Assembly (NCBI GenBank): GCA_035547695.1
Contig: DASZUK010000029.1
Location: 1-64,000 of the forward strand
Direction: 5' to 3'
DNA: 64,000 nucleotides
From: DASZUK01 sp035547695
Lineage (GTDB): Bacteria; Actinomycetota; Acidimicrobiia; Acidimicrobiales; RAAP-2
Shown here: positions 1 through 7,395 of the stretch, one piece after another
Layout: each line of letters starts with the position of its first letter
How positions within the stretch are numbered: the first letter of the stretch is position 1
The notes under the pieces: generated by a model
What the model saw: the letters and a program-made list of their open reading frames with translations, nothing else
The model's database searches: none
What the model was told of the DNA's origin: nothing
Program-made: the position numbers and the translations under genes

Positions 1-67
1 GTGGCGTAACGTGGTCACCAGACAGGTGCCTCTCTTCCTGGGTCGATGGGGTGTCAGCAACCACCAT
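1..67 (-). CDS. Possible start of a gene running off the left edge (partial, unidentified)
   Basis: On the minus strand an ATG at 67 opens a reading frame (MVVADTPSTQEERHLSGDHV...) that stays open to the window edge, about 22 codons. A GGGAGA stretch sits immediately before the ATG, closer than is usual for a ribosome site. The start codon lies in the loop of the inverted repeat at 26-86. That would fit a transposase gene beginning close to an element's terminal repeat, but I do not recognise the peptide. It may be chance. Confidence 0.2.
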   Translation of the reverse strand, partial: MVVADTPSTQEERHLSGDHVTP

Positions 68-86
68 TCTCCCAGGTGAGAGGCAC
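26..86. repeat. Long imperfect inverted repeat at the left window edge
   Basis: The left arm (26-42) begins GTGCCTCTC and ends CCTGGG. The right arm (71-86) begins CCCAGG and ends GAGAGGCAC. The arms pair over 15 bases with a small bulge around a 28-nt loop. The stretch is less GC-rich than its surroundings. It lies just downstream of the leftward acyl-CoA dehydrogenase, so it could act as its terminator, but it lacks a T-tract. It could also be the end of an insertion element whose body lies outside the window. Confidence 0.5.
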
Positions 87-136
87 TTTGTCGCGTATTT
101 CTGCCCTCAGGTCAGCCGGCTACTCGCGGATCTAAG

Positions 137-1432
137 TCAGACGTCGAAGGCGGCCAGCAGGTCGGCGAACTTGCGCTTGGCGGCCTCCTGGCGGGTGGGG
201 ATGTGCTCGGTGGGGACGTCGGTGGCGGTGTACCCCCGGAGGGTCCGGCGGGCGACGGTCTGGCGGTGGACCTCGTCGGGGCCGTCGTAGATGCGGGCGG
301 CCCGGGCGGCCCGGTACATGTGCTCCAGGGGCATGTCGGCGGAGTAGCCGAGGGAGCCGTGCACCTGGATGGCCCGGTCGATGACGTTGTAGAGGACGCC
401 GGCGCCGTAGTACTTGATCATGGCGATCTCCACCCGGGCCGCGGCCGCGCCGTCGCGGTCCATCTTCCAGGCGGCCTGCAGGGTCATCAGGCGGGCGGCG
501 GTCATCTCGGCCAGGGAGTCGGCCACCCAGTTCTGGACGGTCTGCTTCTCGGACAGCAGCGACCCGTGGGCGTACCGGGAGACGGCCCGCTCGCACAGCA
601 TGTCGAAGGCCCGCCTGGACTGGCCGAGCCAGCGCATGCAGTGGTGGATGCGGCCGGGCCCCAGCCGGGCCTGGGCCAGGTGGAACCCCTCGCCTTCGCG
701 GCCGATGAGGTTGTCGACGGGTACCCGGACGTCGTCGTAGAGGACCTCGGCGTGGTTGCCGAAGCTGCCGTACGGGCGGTCGAGGTGGTCCATGGTGGGG
801 ATGTCCCGGAGCACGGTCACCCCGGGGGTGCCGACCGGGACCAGGATCATCGACGACCCCTGGTAGGGGTGGACGTCGGGGTTGGTGACGGCCATGACGA
901 TCAGGAAGTCGGCCACGGAGCCGTTGGTGGTGAACCACTTGCGGCCGTTGATGACGTACTGGTCGCCGTCGCGGACGGCCCGGGTGGACAGCAGGGTGGG
1001 GTCGGACCCGGCGGTGTGGGGCTCGGTCATGGAGAACCCGCTGCGCAGCTTGCCGTCGAGCAGCGGCTGCAGCCACTGCTCCCGCTGGTCCTGGCGGCCG
1101 GTGGCCTCGATGCCGACGGCCAGCAGCTCGGCGTTGCCGGAGTCGGGGGCGTTGTTGCCGAACACGACCGGCCCGTACGGGGACTGGCCCAGGACCTCGT
1201 GCATGAGGCCCAGCTTCAGTTGCCCGAACCCCATGCCGCCGAGCTCCGGGGGGAGGTGGGCGGCCCACAGCCCCTGGCGCTTCACCTCTTCCTGCATCGG
1301 CCGCATGGCGGTCAGCGCCTGGTCGTAGGTGAGGTCCAGGGTCTCGAGGGGGAACACCTCCTCGCGCACGAACCCGCGCATCCACTCCAGCTTTTCCTCG
1401 AACTCCGGTTCGGTGGAAAAGTCCCAGGCCAT
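137..1432 (-). CDS. Acyl-CoA dehydrogenase family protein (ACAD10/11-like FadE)
   Basis: A 431-aa flavoprotein of the acyl-CoA dehydrogenase superfamily, expected to bind FAD and form an alpha,beta-double bond in an acyl-CoA. N-terminal, middle and C-terminal domains are all present. The middle domain has the FAD-binding 'FSMTEPHTAGSDP' segment and 'GRKWFTTNG'; the C-terminus has 'QVHGSLGYSADMPLEHMYRA' and 'IYDGPDEVHR' at about residues 381-390, where this family carries its active-site loop. The length suits the longer ACAD10/11-like class rather than the roughly 390-aa steroid FadEs further right. The ATG has a good ribosome site (GGGAGGA). It is divergent from bioB with an 80-bp spacer. 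Substrate unknown. Confidence 0.9.
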   Translation of the reverse strand: MAWDFSTEPEFEEKLEWMRGFVREEVFPLETLDLTYDQALTAMRPMQEEVKRQGLWAAHLPPELGGMGFGQLKLGLMHEVLGQSPYGPVVFGNNAPDSGNAELLAVGIEATGRQDQREQWLQPLLDGKLRSGFSMTEPHTAGSDPTLLSTRAVRDGDQYVINGRKWFTTNGSVADFLIVMAVTNPDVHPYQGSSMILVPVGTPGVTVLRDIPTMDHLDRPYGSFGNHAEVLYDDVRVPVDNLIGREGEGFHLAQARLGPGRIHHCMRWLGQSRRAFDMLCERAVSRYAHGSLLSEKQTVQNWVADSLAEMTAARLMTLQAAWKMDRDGAAAARVEIAMIKYYGAGVLYNVIDRAIQVHGSLGYSADMPLEHMYRAARAARIYDGPDEVHRQTVARRTLRGYTATDVPTEHIPTRQEAAKRKFADLLAAFDV

Positions 1433-1512
1433 GGCCCATCCTCCCTTGTACGCGATCGGCCGGAGGTGGCTCGGCTACCCGGCGGCGGCCCGCTGCCGCT
1501 ACCGTTGGCGCC

Positions 1513-2628
1513 GTGCCCGGCGAACCGCTTCCCGTCAACACTCGTAGCACGGTGGCCTTCCGGTCGGCCAACCGCGGTCCCACAGGGGGCGGGGCGACGG
1601 CGGTGCCGGAGCAGGTGCCACTGGACGCGGCCCAGCGGGCGCTGCTGGCCGCGGCCGAGAAGGCCCTGCTGGACGACCGCCGGCTGCTGACCGGCGAGGA
1701 GCTGGCCGCCCTGGCCGCGCTGCCGGACGGCGGGGTGGTGGCGCTGGCGGCCCTGGCCCACCAGGTCCGGCTGGCCTGGTGCGGGCCCGGGGTGGAGGTG
1801 GAAGGCATCGTGTCGGCCAAGACCGGCGGCTGCCCGGAGGACTGCCACTTCTGCTCGCAGTCGTCCCGGTTCGACACCACGGTGAAGGCGACGCCGTTCC
1901 TGGACACCGACGACGTCCTGCGGGCGGCCCGGGAGACGGCGGCGGCGGGGGCGTCGGAGTTCTGCATCGTCCTCGCCGTCCGCGGCCCCGACGAGCGGAC
2001 GCTGCGCCGCATCCTGGAGCTGGTGCCGGTGGTGCGGGAGGCGACGGGGCTGAACGTGGCGGTCAGCGCCGGCATCTTGTCCGAGGACCAGGCCCGGCGG
2101 CTGGCCGAGGGGGGGGTGCACCGGTACAACCACAACGTGGAGACCGCCCGGTCGTACTTCTCGGAGGTGGTGACCACCCACACCTGGGAGGAGCGGGCGG
2201 CGACCTGCCGGCTGGTCCGGGACCACGGCATGGAGCTGTGCTGCGGCGCCCTCATCGGCATGGGCGAGACCATCGCCCAGCGGATCGAGCTGCTGCTGCA
2301 GCTCCGCGACCTGGACCCGACGGAGGTGCCGGTCAACTTCTTGAACCCCCGGCCCGGCACCCCGTTCGGCGACCGGCCGCCGGTGGGCGCCTGGGAGGCG
2401 GTGCGGTGGATCGCCCTGTTCCGGCTGGCCCTGCCCGGGGTCATCCTGCGGTACGGCGGCGGCCGGGAGGTGACGCTGCGGGACCTCCAGTCCATGGGGA
2501 TGACCGCCGGCATCAACGCCCTGATCGTCGGCAACTACCTGACCACCCTGGGCCGGTCGGCCGACGAGGACCTGCAGATGCTGGCGGACCTGCAGATGCC
2601 GGTGGCCGCCCTGACCGCCGCCTTCTGA
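1513..2628 (+). CDS. bioB: Biotin synthase
   Basis: Radical SAM enzyme that inserts sulfur into dethiobiotin, the last step of biotin synthesis. The [4Fe-4S]/SAM motif CPEDCHFC is at residues 107-114, preceded by 'VEVEGIVSAKTGG'. Further BioB signatures follow: 'FCIVLAVRGP', 'YNHNVETARSYF', 'CCGALIGMGE' and 'VPVNFLNPRPGTP'. The drawn GTG start gives 371 aa; a GTG at 1603 (341 aa) would suit the family length equally well, and the first 30 residues look like a non-conserved extension. The next gene, bsaP, starts 4 bp after the stop and is probably co-translated. Confidence 0.97.
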   Translation: MPGEPLPVNTRSTVAFRSANRGPTGGGATAVPEQVPLDAAQRALLAAAEKALLDDRRLLTGEELAALAALPDGGVVALAALAHQVRLAWCGPGVEVEGIVSAKTGGCPEDCHFCSQSSRFDTTVKATPFLDTDDVLRAARETAAAGASEFCIVLAVRGPDERTLRRILELVPVVREATGLNVAVSAGILSEDQARRLAEGGVHRYNHNVETARSYFSEVVTTHTWEERAATCRLVRDHGMELCCGALIGMGETIAQRIELLLQLRDLDPTEVPVNFLNPRPGTPFGDRPPVGAWEAVRWIALFRLALPGVILRYGGGREVTLRDLQSMGMTAGINALIVGNYLTTLGRSADEDLQMLADLQMPVAALTAAF

Positions 2629-2632
2629 CCCG

Positions 2633-2896
2633 ATGGCGCCGGCGGCCGACATGGCTGACATGGCCGACATGGCCGAGGAGGTCGACCCGGCCGGCCCGGA
2701 CGGCCCGGCTGCCCCGGGGTCGTTCTGCACCGGCTGCGGCAAGCCGACCGCCGACTGTCCCGGGTGTGGCCGAGAGCTGGACCCGCCGCGCTACTGCGCG
2801 GCCTGCGGCCGCTGGATGGCGGTGACGGTGACCCCGGGCGGCTGGTCGGCCCGGTGCCCGGACCACGGCAGCCGGAGCAGCGGGCCCTCGTCGTAG
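2633..2896 (+). CDS. bsaP: Biotin synthase auxiliary protein BsaP (Rv1590-like)
   Basis: An 87-aa protein with cysteine pairs at residues 32/35, 42/45 and 55/58 and a single Cys at 75. The core 'CPGCGRELDPPRYCAACGR' followed by 'ARCPDHG' matches my recollection of mycobacterial Rv1590, the small iron-sulfur protein encoded behind bioB and reported to be needed for turnover by that class of biotin synthase. Its position 4 bp behind bioB supports the call. The N-terminus is a 9-bp tandem repeat (Asp-Met-Ala three times), so the true start could be any of Met1, 7, 10 or 13. The last 106 bp overlap the 3' end of the oppositely transcribed mannosyltransferase gene. Confidence 0.85.
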   Translation: MAPAADMADMADMAEEVDPAGPDGPAAPGSFCTGCGKPTADCPGCGRELDPPRYCAACGRWMAVTVTPGGWSARCPDHGSRSSGPSS

Positions 2897-4419
2897 TCCC
2901 GGAACGCCCGGGTGGCCAGCAGGACCAGGGCCACCAAGCCGGACAGCAACAGCAGGTCGTTCAGCACCCCGGCGGTGAGCACCATCTTGGTCATGTTGCT
3001 GACCGCGGACGCCCCGATGGCGGCCTCGGCCACGGTGATGACGATCACCGCCTGGCGGAGCCGGCCGGCGGCCACCGGGGCCAGCACCACCAGCCCCCAA
3101 CTGGCGTACCAGGCCCAGAGGACCGGGCTGAGGAGCGCGAAGGCCAGCAGTGCCAGCCCGACGGCCTGGACCGTGCCGGTCCGGGGGGACCGCCACAGCA
3201 GCACGGCGGCGATGGCCACCGCGGCCAGCACGCCGAGGGTGGACATCACCGGGCGGACGTCGCCCATGCCGACCTGCGCCCCGACGAGGTGGGCGAGGTC
3301 GGTGACGACGTGGGCGACGGCGTCCACCGGGGTCACCCCGGTGGTGACCTTGCTCTCGGCGGTGACGGTGTGCACCCAGCCCCAACCCAGGCCGGTGGCC
3401 CAGGACAGCACGGCCAGGACCGCGGCGGTGATGCCGACGGCGGCGGCGGCGTGGGCCACCCGGGCCCGGAAGGACGCCAGCGGCCCCGGCCAGTTCCAGC
3501 CCAGGAACACCACGGCCAGCGCCGCGGGGGCCTTGACGCCGACGGCCAGGGCGCAGACGACGATGCCGGGGAGGGTGCCGAACCGGCGGGCGACGGCCAA
3601 GCCGGCGACCAGGAGGCCGACCATGAGGGCGTCGTTGTGGGCCCCGCCCAGCAGGGTGGTCAGCACCACCGGGCTGCCGGCGCCGAGCACCACGGCGGCC
3701 GCGGGATCCCGGCCGGCGGCCCGGGCCAGGGTGGGCAGCCCGGCGACGATGAGGACGACGCCGACCACGGCGAGGAGCCGCAGTAGGACCAGGTCGGCCA
3801 GCACCTGGTGGTCGGCCAGCCGGGTGACGACGCCGTCCAGGGACAGGAAGGTGGGGCCGTACGGGGACGGGGTGTTGGACCACAACTGGCCGGCCAGGTT
3901 GTTGAAGGGGGTGGCCCCCAGCACCCCGGGGCCGTACAGGTAGGGGTCGATGTGGTGGCTGACCATCTCGCCCTGGCCGGCGTAGCTGTAGACGTCCCGG
4001 CTGAACAGCGGCGGGGCGATCAGGATGGGGAGGGCCCAGGCGGCGACGACCTTGACCACCCGCCGCACCGGCACGCCGGGGTGGCGCCACAGGACGCGGG
4101 CCAGCCGGACCCAGGTGATGGCGAGGACGGCCAGGCCGCCGTAGACGGCCAGGATGGCCTCGATGGGCGCCCGGGTGCCGTTGGGGCCCACCGACCCGAG
4201 GGGGCCGCCCGGGGTGCCGAAGAACCAGGCGCCGGGCAACCGGGACTCGAACGCGTTGCCACCGAGCACCACCCCGCAGAGGATGGCGACGGTGCCGACC
4301 AGGCCGAGGACCAGGAACCCACGGAGGGGCACCTCCGGGCCGGGTGCCCGGGGCGCGCCGGAAGGGCCGGCGACCAAGAGGCTGTCGGACCCGGACACCA
4401 CCGGCCCTGCTGCCATCAC
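2791..4419 (-). CDS. Polyprenol-phosphomannose-dependent alpha-1,6-mannosyltransferase (MptA/MptB-like, GT-C fold)
   Basis: A 542-aa polytopic membrane protein with about a dozen hydrophobic segments. The first extracytoplasmic loop carries the family motif 'FSRDVYSYAGQGEM' (Asp142 as probable catalytic acid), followed by 'DPYLYGPG' and 'WSNTPSPYGPTFL'. Enzymes of this type add mannose from polyprenyl-phosphate-mannose to lipid-anchored mannan on the outer face of the membrane. ManB and the SIS isomerase at 48-51 kb would supply mannose phosphates. The C-terminal 35 codons overlap bsaP in antisense; that tail is not family-conserved, and the TAG at 2791-2793 is the first stop in frame. Confidence 0.85.
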   Translation of the reverse strand: MMAAGPVVSGSDSLLVAGPSGAPRAPGPEVPLRGFLVLGLVGTVAILCGVVLGGNAFESRLPGAWFFGTPGGPLGSVGPNGTRAPIEAILAVYGGLAVLAITWVRLARVLWRHPGVPVRRVVKVVAAWALPILIAPPLFSRDVYSYAGQGEMVSHHIDPYLYGPGVLGATPFNNLAGQLWSNTPSPYGPTFLSLDGVVTRLADHQVLADLVLLRLLAVVGVVLIVAGLPTLARAAGRDPAAAVVLGAGSPVVLTTLLGGAHNDALMVGLLVAGLAVARRFGTLPGIVVCALAVGVKAPAALAVVFLGWNWPGPLASFRARVAHAAAAVGITAAVLAVLSWATGLGWGWVHTVTAESKVTTGVTPVDAVAHVVTDLAHLVGAQVGMGDVRPVMSTLGVLAAVAIAAVLLWRSPRTGTVQAVGLALLAFALLSPVLWAWYASWGLVVLAPVAAGRLRQAVIVITVAEAAIGASAVSNMTKMVLTAGVLNDLLLLSGLVALVLLATRAFRDYDEGPLLRLPWSGHRADQPPGVTVTAIQRPQAAQ

Positions 4420-4519
4420 CTCACCCGCACCTCACCCGGACTCATGACGCTGCAGCTACGGACGTCCGCCGGCCACCGCCGGTCGGCGGACGTGACGACA
4501 CTGTGACTCTACCGACCCG

Positions 4520-5164
4520 TCAATCGGCAGACGCGTCGCGGTCGGCGGTCAAGTCGCGGTTGCCGGTGAATTCGATGTACGGCGCGCCGGGGAGGTACTC
4601 GGCGGGGACGTCGGCGGCACTGCCGTAGTTGGCCACCTCGAACAGGTTGGAGGCGACGACGGCCTCCTCGACGGCGGTGCCGCAGAGGACCAGGTCGGTG
4701 GTGTCGTCGAAGGCCCGCCGGGGGGCCAGGCTGCCGGCCACCAGGGCGTCGTAGCGGTCCCGGTGGGCCCGGCCGACCAGGGCGTACTCCACCTCGCCCG
4801 GAACGGCGCCGACCCGGTGGCCGAACATGACGTGGTGCCTGCCGTCGTCGATGACGTACACGGTGTCGTCCCCGGCGCCGACCGCGTCCCGGACCCGGTC
4901 GTGCCGCTCGTGGGCCGGCAGCAGGTGCCACTGGACGTGGCGCCGCATCTTCATGGCCCACAGCGGGCTGGGCGGCACCACCCCCTCGGGCTCGTCCTCC
5001 TCCAGCGGGGTGGAGTCACCGGTGCCGACCAGCGGGCCCTGGGCGATGCCCAGCCCGGCACTGACCGCCAGGTCCCCCGGCTGCGGGGTGCTGACGGCGG
5101 TTGTGACCGCCTCTCCCCAGTGGGTCCCGCCGTCCCCGTCGTCTGCTCGCTCCACCTGGTCCAC
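4520..5164 (-). CDS. Conserved-looking protein of unknown function behind the biotin genes
   Basis: I do not recognise this 214-aa protein. The GTG start at 5164 is chosen because AGGAGG lies 4 nt upstream; the longer open frame above it is only a shadow of bioD. The N-terminal third is acidic and probably disordered ('TPLEEDEPEGVVPP'). The C-terminal part looks folded: 'MKMRRHVQWHLLPAHERHDRV', 'VYVIDDGRHHVMFGHRVG', 'YALVGRAHRDRYDAL', 'FDDTTDLVLCGTAVEEAVVASNLF' and 'YLPGAPYIEFTGNRDL'. There is no signal peptide or membrane segment, so it should be cytosolic. It follows bioA-bioF-bioD on the same strand after a 98-bp gap. Confidence 0.75.
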   Translation of the reverse strand: MDQVERADDGDGGTHWGEAVTTAVSTPQPGDLAVSAGLGIAQGPLVGTGDSTPLEEDEPEGVVPPSPLWAMKMRRHVQWHLLPAHERHDRVRDAVGAGDDTVYVIDDGRHHVMFGHRVGAVPGEVEYALVGRAHRDRYDALVAGSLAPRRAFDDTTDLVLCGTAVEEAVVASNLFEVANYGSAADVPAEYLPGAPYIEFTGNRDLTADRDASAD

Positions 5165-5262
5165 GGCTCCTCCTGCCCGATACGGGGCCTGCTGCCGGAC
5201 ACTGTAGGTCCGGCGGCGGCCAGGGTCGGCAGCGGCCAGGGTCCGGCGGCGGCCACCGGGGT

Positions 5263-6174
5263 TCAGGCCGGACCGCCCTCCGCCGGCAGTTCTGGCGGCG
5301 CCGGCCCCGGCGACGGGCTTGGCGGCCCTGGTGCCCCCGGCGGCCCCGGCGCCGGGCCCAGCGGCCCGAGGGCCCAGCCGGCGAGGACGTCCTCCTCGCC
5401 GGGGGTGGCCACCACCGGCAGCCCGTCCCGGCCGGCCAGCCAGTCCCGGTTGCGGCGGTGGAGGTCGTCGGCCGGGTCGAACCGGTTGAGGACCACCACC
5501 AGCGGCGCCGGCATCCCGGGGACCGGGCCGGCGGGGACCGGGCCGGCAGGGATCGGGCCGGACAGGGCGTCGACGGCCAGCCGGACCCCGTTGATGGTGC
5601 CGAGGCCGGCGTCGGCCACCAGGACCACCAGGTCCGGACGGAGGAGGGCGCCAAGGGCCACGGCGTCGCCGTCGTCGGCCTGCGGCGACCGGACCCCGCC
5701 GGCGGTCTCCACCAACCCCACCGCCGGCGGCGGGTCCGGCCAGCGGAGCTCGGCGGCCAGGTCGGCGACGGTGAACGGCGGCCGGCCGAGGACGTCGGCG
5801 GCCATCGGGGGGGCCATGGCGACGGGGTACCACCGGGCTGGCGGGCACACCGCCTCGGGCGCGTCCCCGGTGGCGGCGCCGAGCACGGCGGCGTCGGTGC
5901 CGGCGGGGGGATCGGCGGGGTCGAACGACTGGGCCGGCTTCCGGGCGGCGACGGCGTGGCCGGCGGTGGCCAGGTGGCGCAAGAGGGCGGCGGACACCCA
6001 GGTCTTGCCGACCTCGGTGCCGGTGCCGACCACCAGCACCAACCGCCCGGGCCGGGCCTGGGGCCGGCCGACCCCGCCGGCCTCGCCGGTCCGGGCCGCC
6101 GACCCGCCGGCCGCGTCGGTCCGGGCCGCCGATCCGCCGGTCGGGCCGGTCCGGGGTCCGGAGGGGACGGCCAC
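5263..6174 (-). CDS. bioD: ATP-dependent dethiobiotin synthetase
   Basis: Closes the ureido ring of dethiobiotin from 7,8-diaminopelargonic acid, CO2 and ATP. The P-loop 'GTGTEVGKT' lies at residues 50-58; 'VETAGGVRSP' and 'LVVVLNRFDP' are the other family landmarks. At 303 aa it is longer than the usual 220-240, because the first 44 residues are a low-complexity repeat (Arg-Thr...Gly-Gly-Ser-Ala-Ala) made by direct repeats at about 6095-6160. The true start may be a GTG or TTG just before 'LVLVVGTGTEVGKT'. The C-terminus is also Pro/Gly-rich. It follows bioF by 6 bp and is surely in one operon with bioA and bioF. Confidence 0.95.
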   Translation of the reverse strand: MAVPSGPRTGPTGGSAARTDAAGGSAARTGEAGGVGRPQARPGRLVLVVGTGTEVGKTWVSAALLRHLATAGHAVAARKPAQSFDPADPPAGTDAAVLGAATGDAPEAVCPPARWYPVAMAPPMAADVLGRPPFTVADLAAELRWPDPPPAVGLVETAGGVRSPQADDGDAVALGALLRPDLVVLVADAGLGTINGVRLAVDALSGPIPAGPVPAGPVPGMPAPLVVVLNRFDPADDLHRRNRDWLAGRDGLPVVATPGEEDVLAGWALGPLGPAPGPPGAPGPPSPSPGPAPPELPAEGGPA

Positions 6175-6180
6175 CGGCCG

Positions 6181-7395
6181 CTAGCGGGCGCCGGCCAGCC
6201 CGGCGCCGACCTCGGGGGAGGCCAGGGCGGCCAGCAGCCGGTCGACCTGCTGGTCGGTGTGGGCCGCCGACAGGGTCACCCGCAGCCGGCTGCTGCCGAC
6301 CGGGACGGTGGGCGGCCGGATGGCCGGCACCCAGAGCCCCTGGTCCAGCAGGGCGGCGGCGGCGGCCAGGGCGCGGCGCTCTGTGCCGAGCACCACCGGG
6401 ACGATGGGGGTGGGATGGCCGGGGGCCAGGCGGTCGACGTGGCCGGCCAGCCGGGCGCAGAGGGCGGCGCCTTCGGCGGACTGCAGGATCTCCAGGGCGG
6501 CCAGGGCGGCGGCGGCGTCGGCCGGGGTGCCGGCGGTGGCGAAGATGTACGGGCGGGAGGCGTTGACCAGCAGGTCGACCACCGGTCGGGAGGCGGCGAC
6601 GAAGCCGCCGAGGGACCCGAGGGTCTTGGACAGGGTGCCGACCCGGACGACGGGCAGGCCGTCGGTGACGTCCGGGCCGGGATGGGGGCCGAGGACGGCG
6701 TGGGCCTCGTCGAGGACCAGCAGGGCGCCGTGGCGGCGGCAGGCGGCGGCCACGTCGGCCAGGGGGGCCAGGTCGCCGTCCATGGAGAAGACGGTGTCGG
6801 TGACCACCAGGGTGGGCCGGTCGTCGGCGGCCAGCAGCCGGTCCAGGTGGTCGGGGTCGGCGTGCCGGTAGACGTCGACGTCGGCCCGGGCCAGCCGGCA
6901 GCCGTCGATGATGGAGGCGTGGTTGAGCTCGTCGGACAGGATGCGGGTGCCGGGGCCGCCGAGGGTGCTGAGCACCCCGAGGTTGGCGGCGTAGCCGGTG
7001 GGATAGCAGATGGCCGCCTCGGTGCCCTTCCAGGCCGCCAGGGCGGCCTCCAGCTCGGCGTGGACCGGCCGGGAGCCGGTGACCAGCCGGGAGCCGCCGG
7101 CGCCGGCACCCCAGCGGTCGAGGGCGCGGTGGGCGGCGGCGACCACGGCGGGGTGGGCGGACAGGCCGAGGTAGTCGTTGGCGGCGAACGACACCACCGG
7201 GCGGCCGGTGCCGGCCAGGACCCCACCCGGCCCCCGGGCGTCGAAGTCCCGGGGGGACCGCCAGCGGTCCTCGTCGGCGATCCGGCGCAGCCGCTCCCCG
7301 ACGTGCCGCTCCCAGGGTCCCGTCACGTGGTGCCCCCGGCTCCCGTCGCCAGGCGCTCCCCCGGACGTTGCCGCGGAGACGTCACCGGGCCCCAT
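6181..7395 (-). CDS. bioF: 8-amino-7-oxononanoate synthase
   Basis: PLP enzyme that condenses pimeloyl-thioester with alanine to give KAPA. The PLP-lysine motif 'VGTLSKTLGSLGGFVA' is present, with 'FAANDYLGLSAHP', 'GGSRLVTGSRPVHAELE', 'SDELNHASIIDGCRL' and 'LLVLDEAHAVLGPHP'. The drawn ATG overlaps the bioA stop by 14 bp. A GTG at 7326 (giving 381 aa and starting 'TGPWERHVGERL') matches the usual family N-terminus better, and the first 23 residues look non-conserved. Second gene of the bioA-bioF-bioD operon. Confidence 0.96.
   Translation of the reverse strand: MGPGDVSAATSGGAPGDGSRGHHVTGPWERHVGERLRRIADEDRWRSPRDFDARGPGGVLAGTGRPVVSFAANDYLGLSAHPAVVAAAHRALDRWGAGAGGSRLVTGSRPVHAELEAALAAWKGTEAAICYPTGYAANLGVLSTLGGPGTRILSDELNHASIIDGCRLARADVDVYRHADPDHLDRLLAADDRPTLVVTDTVFSMDGDLAPLADVAAACRRHGALLVLDEAHAVLGPHPGPDVTDGLPVVRVGTLSKTLGSLGGFVAASRPVVDLLVNASRPYIFATAGTPADAAAALAALEILQSAEGAALCARLAGHVDRLAPGHPTPIVPVVLGTERRALAAAAALLDQGLWVPAIRPPTVPVGSSRLRVTLSAAHTDQQVDRLLAALASPEVGAGLAGAR

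Noticed and set aside
132..2534. An 800-codon minus-strand frame covering the dehydrogenase and bioB
   Set aside because: It is antisense to bioB and frame-shifted from the acyl-CoA dehydrogenase; no recognisable protein.
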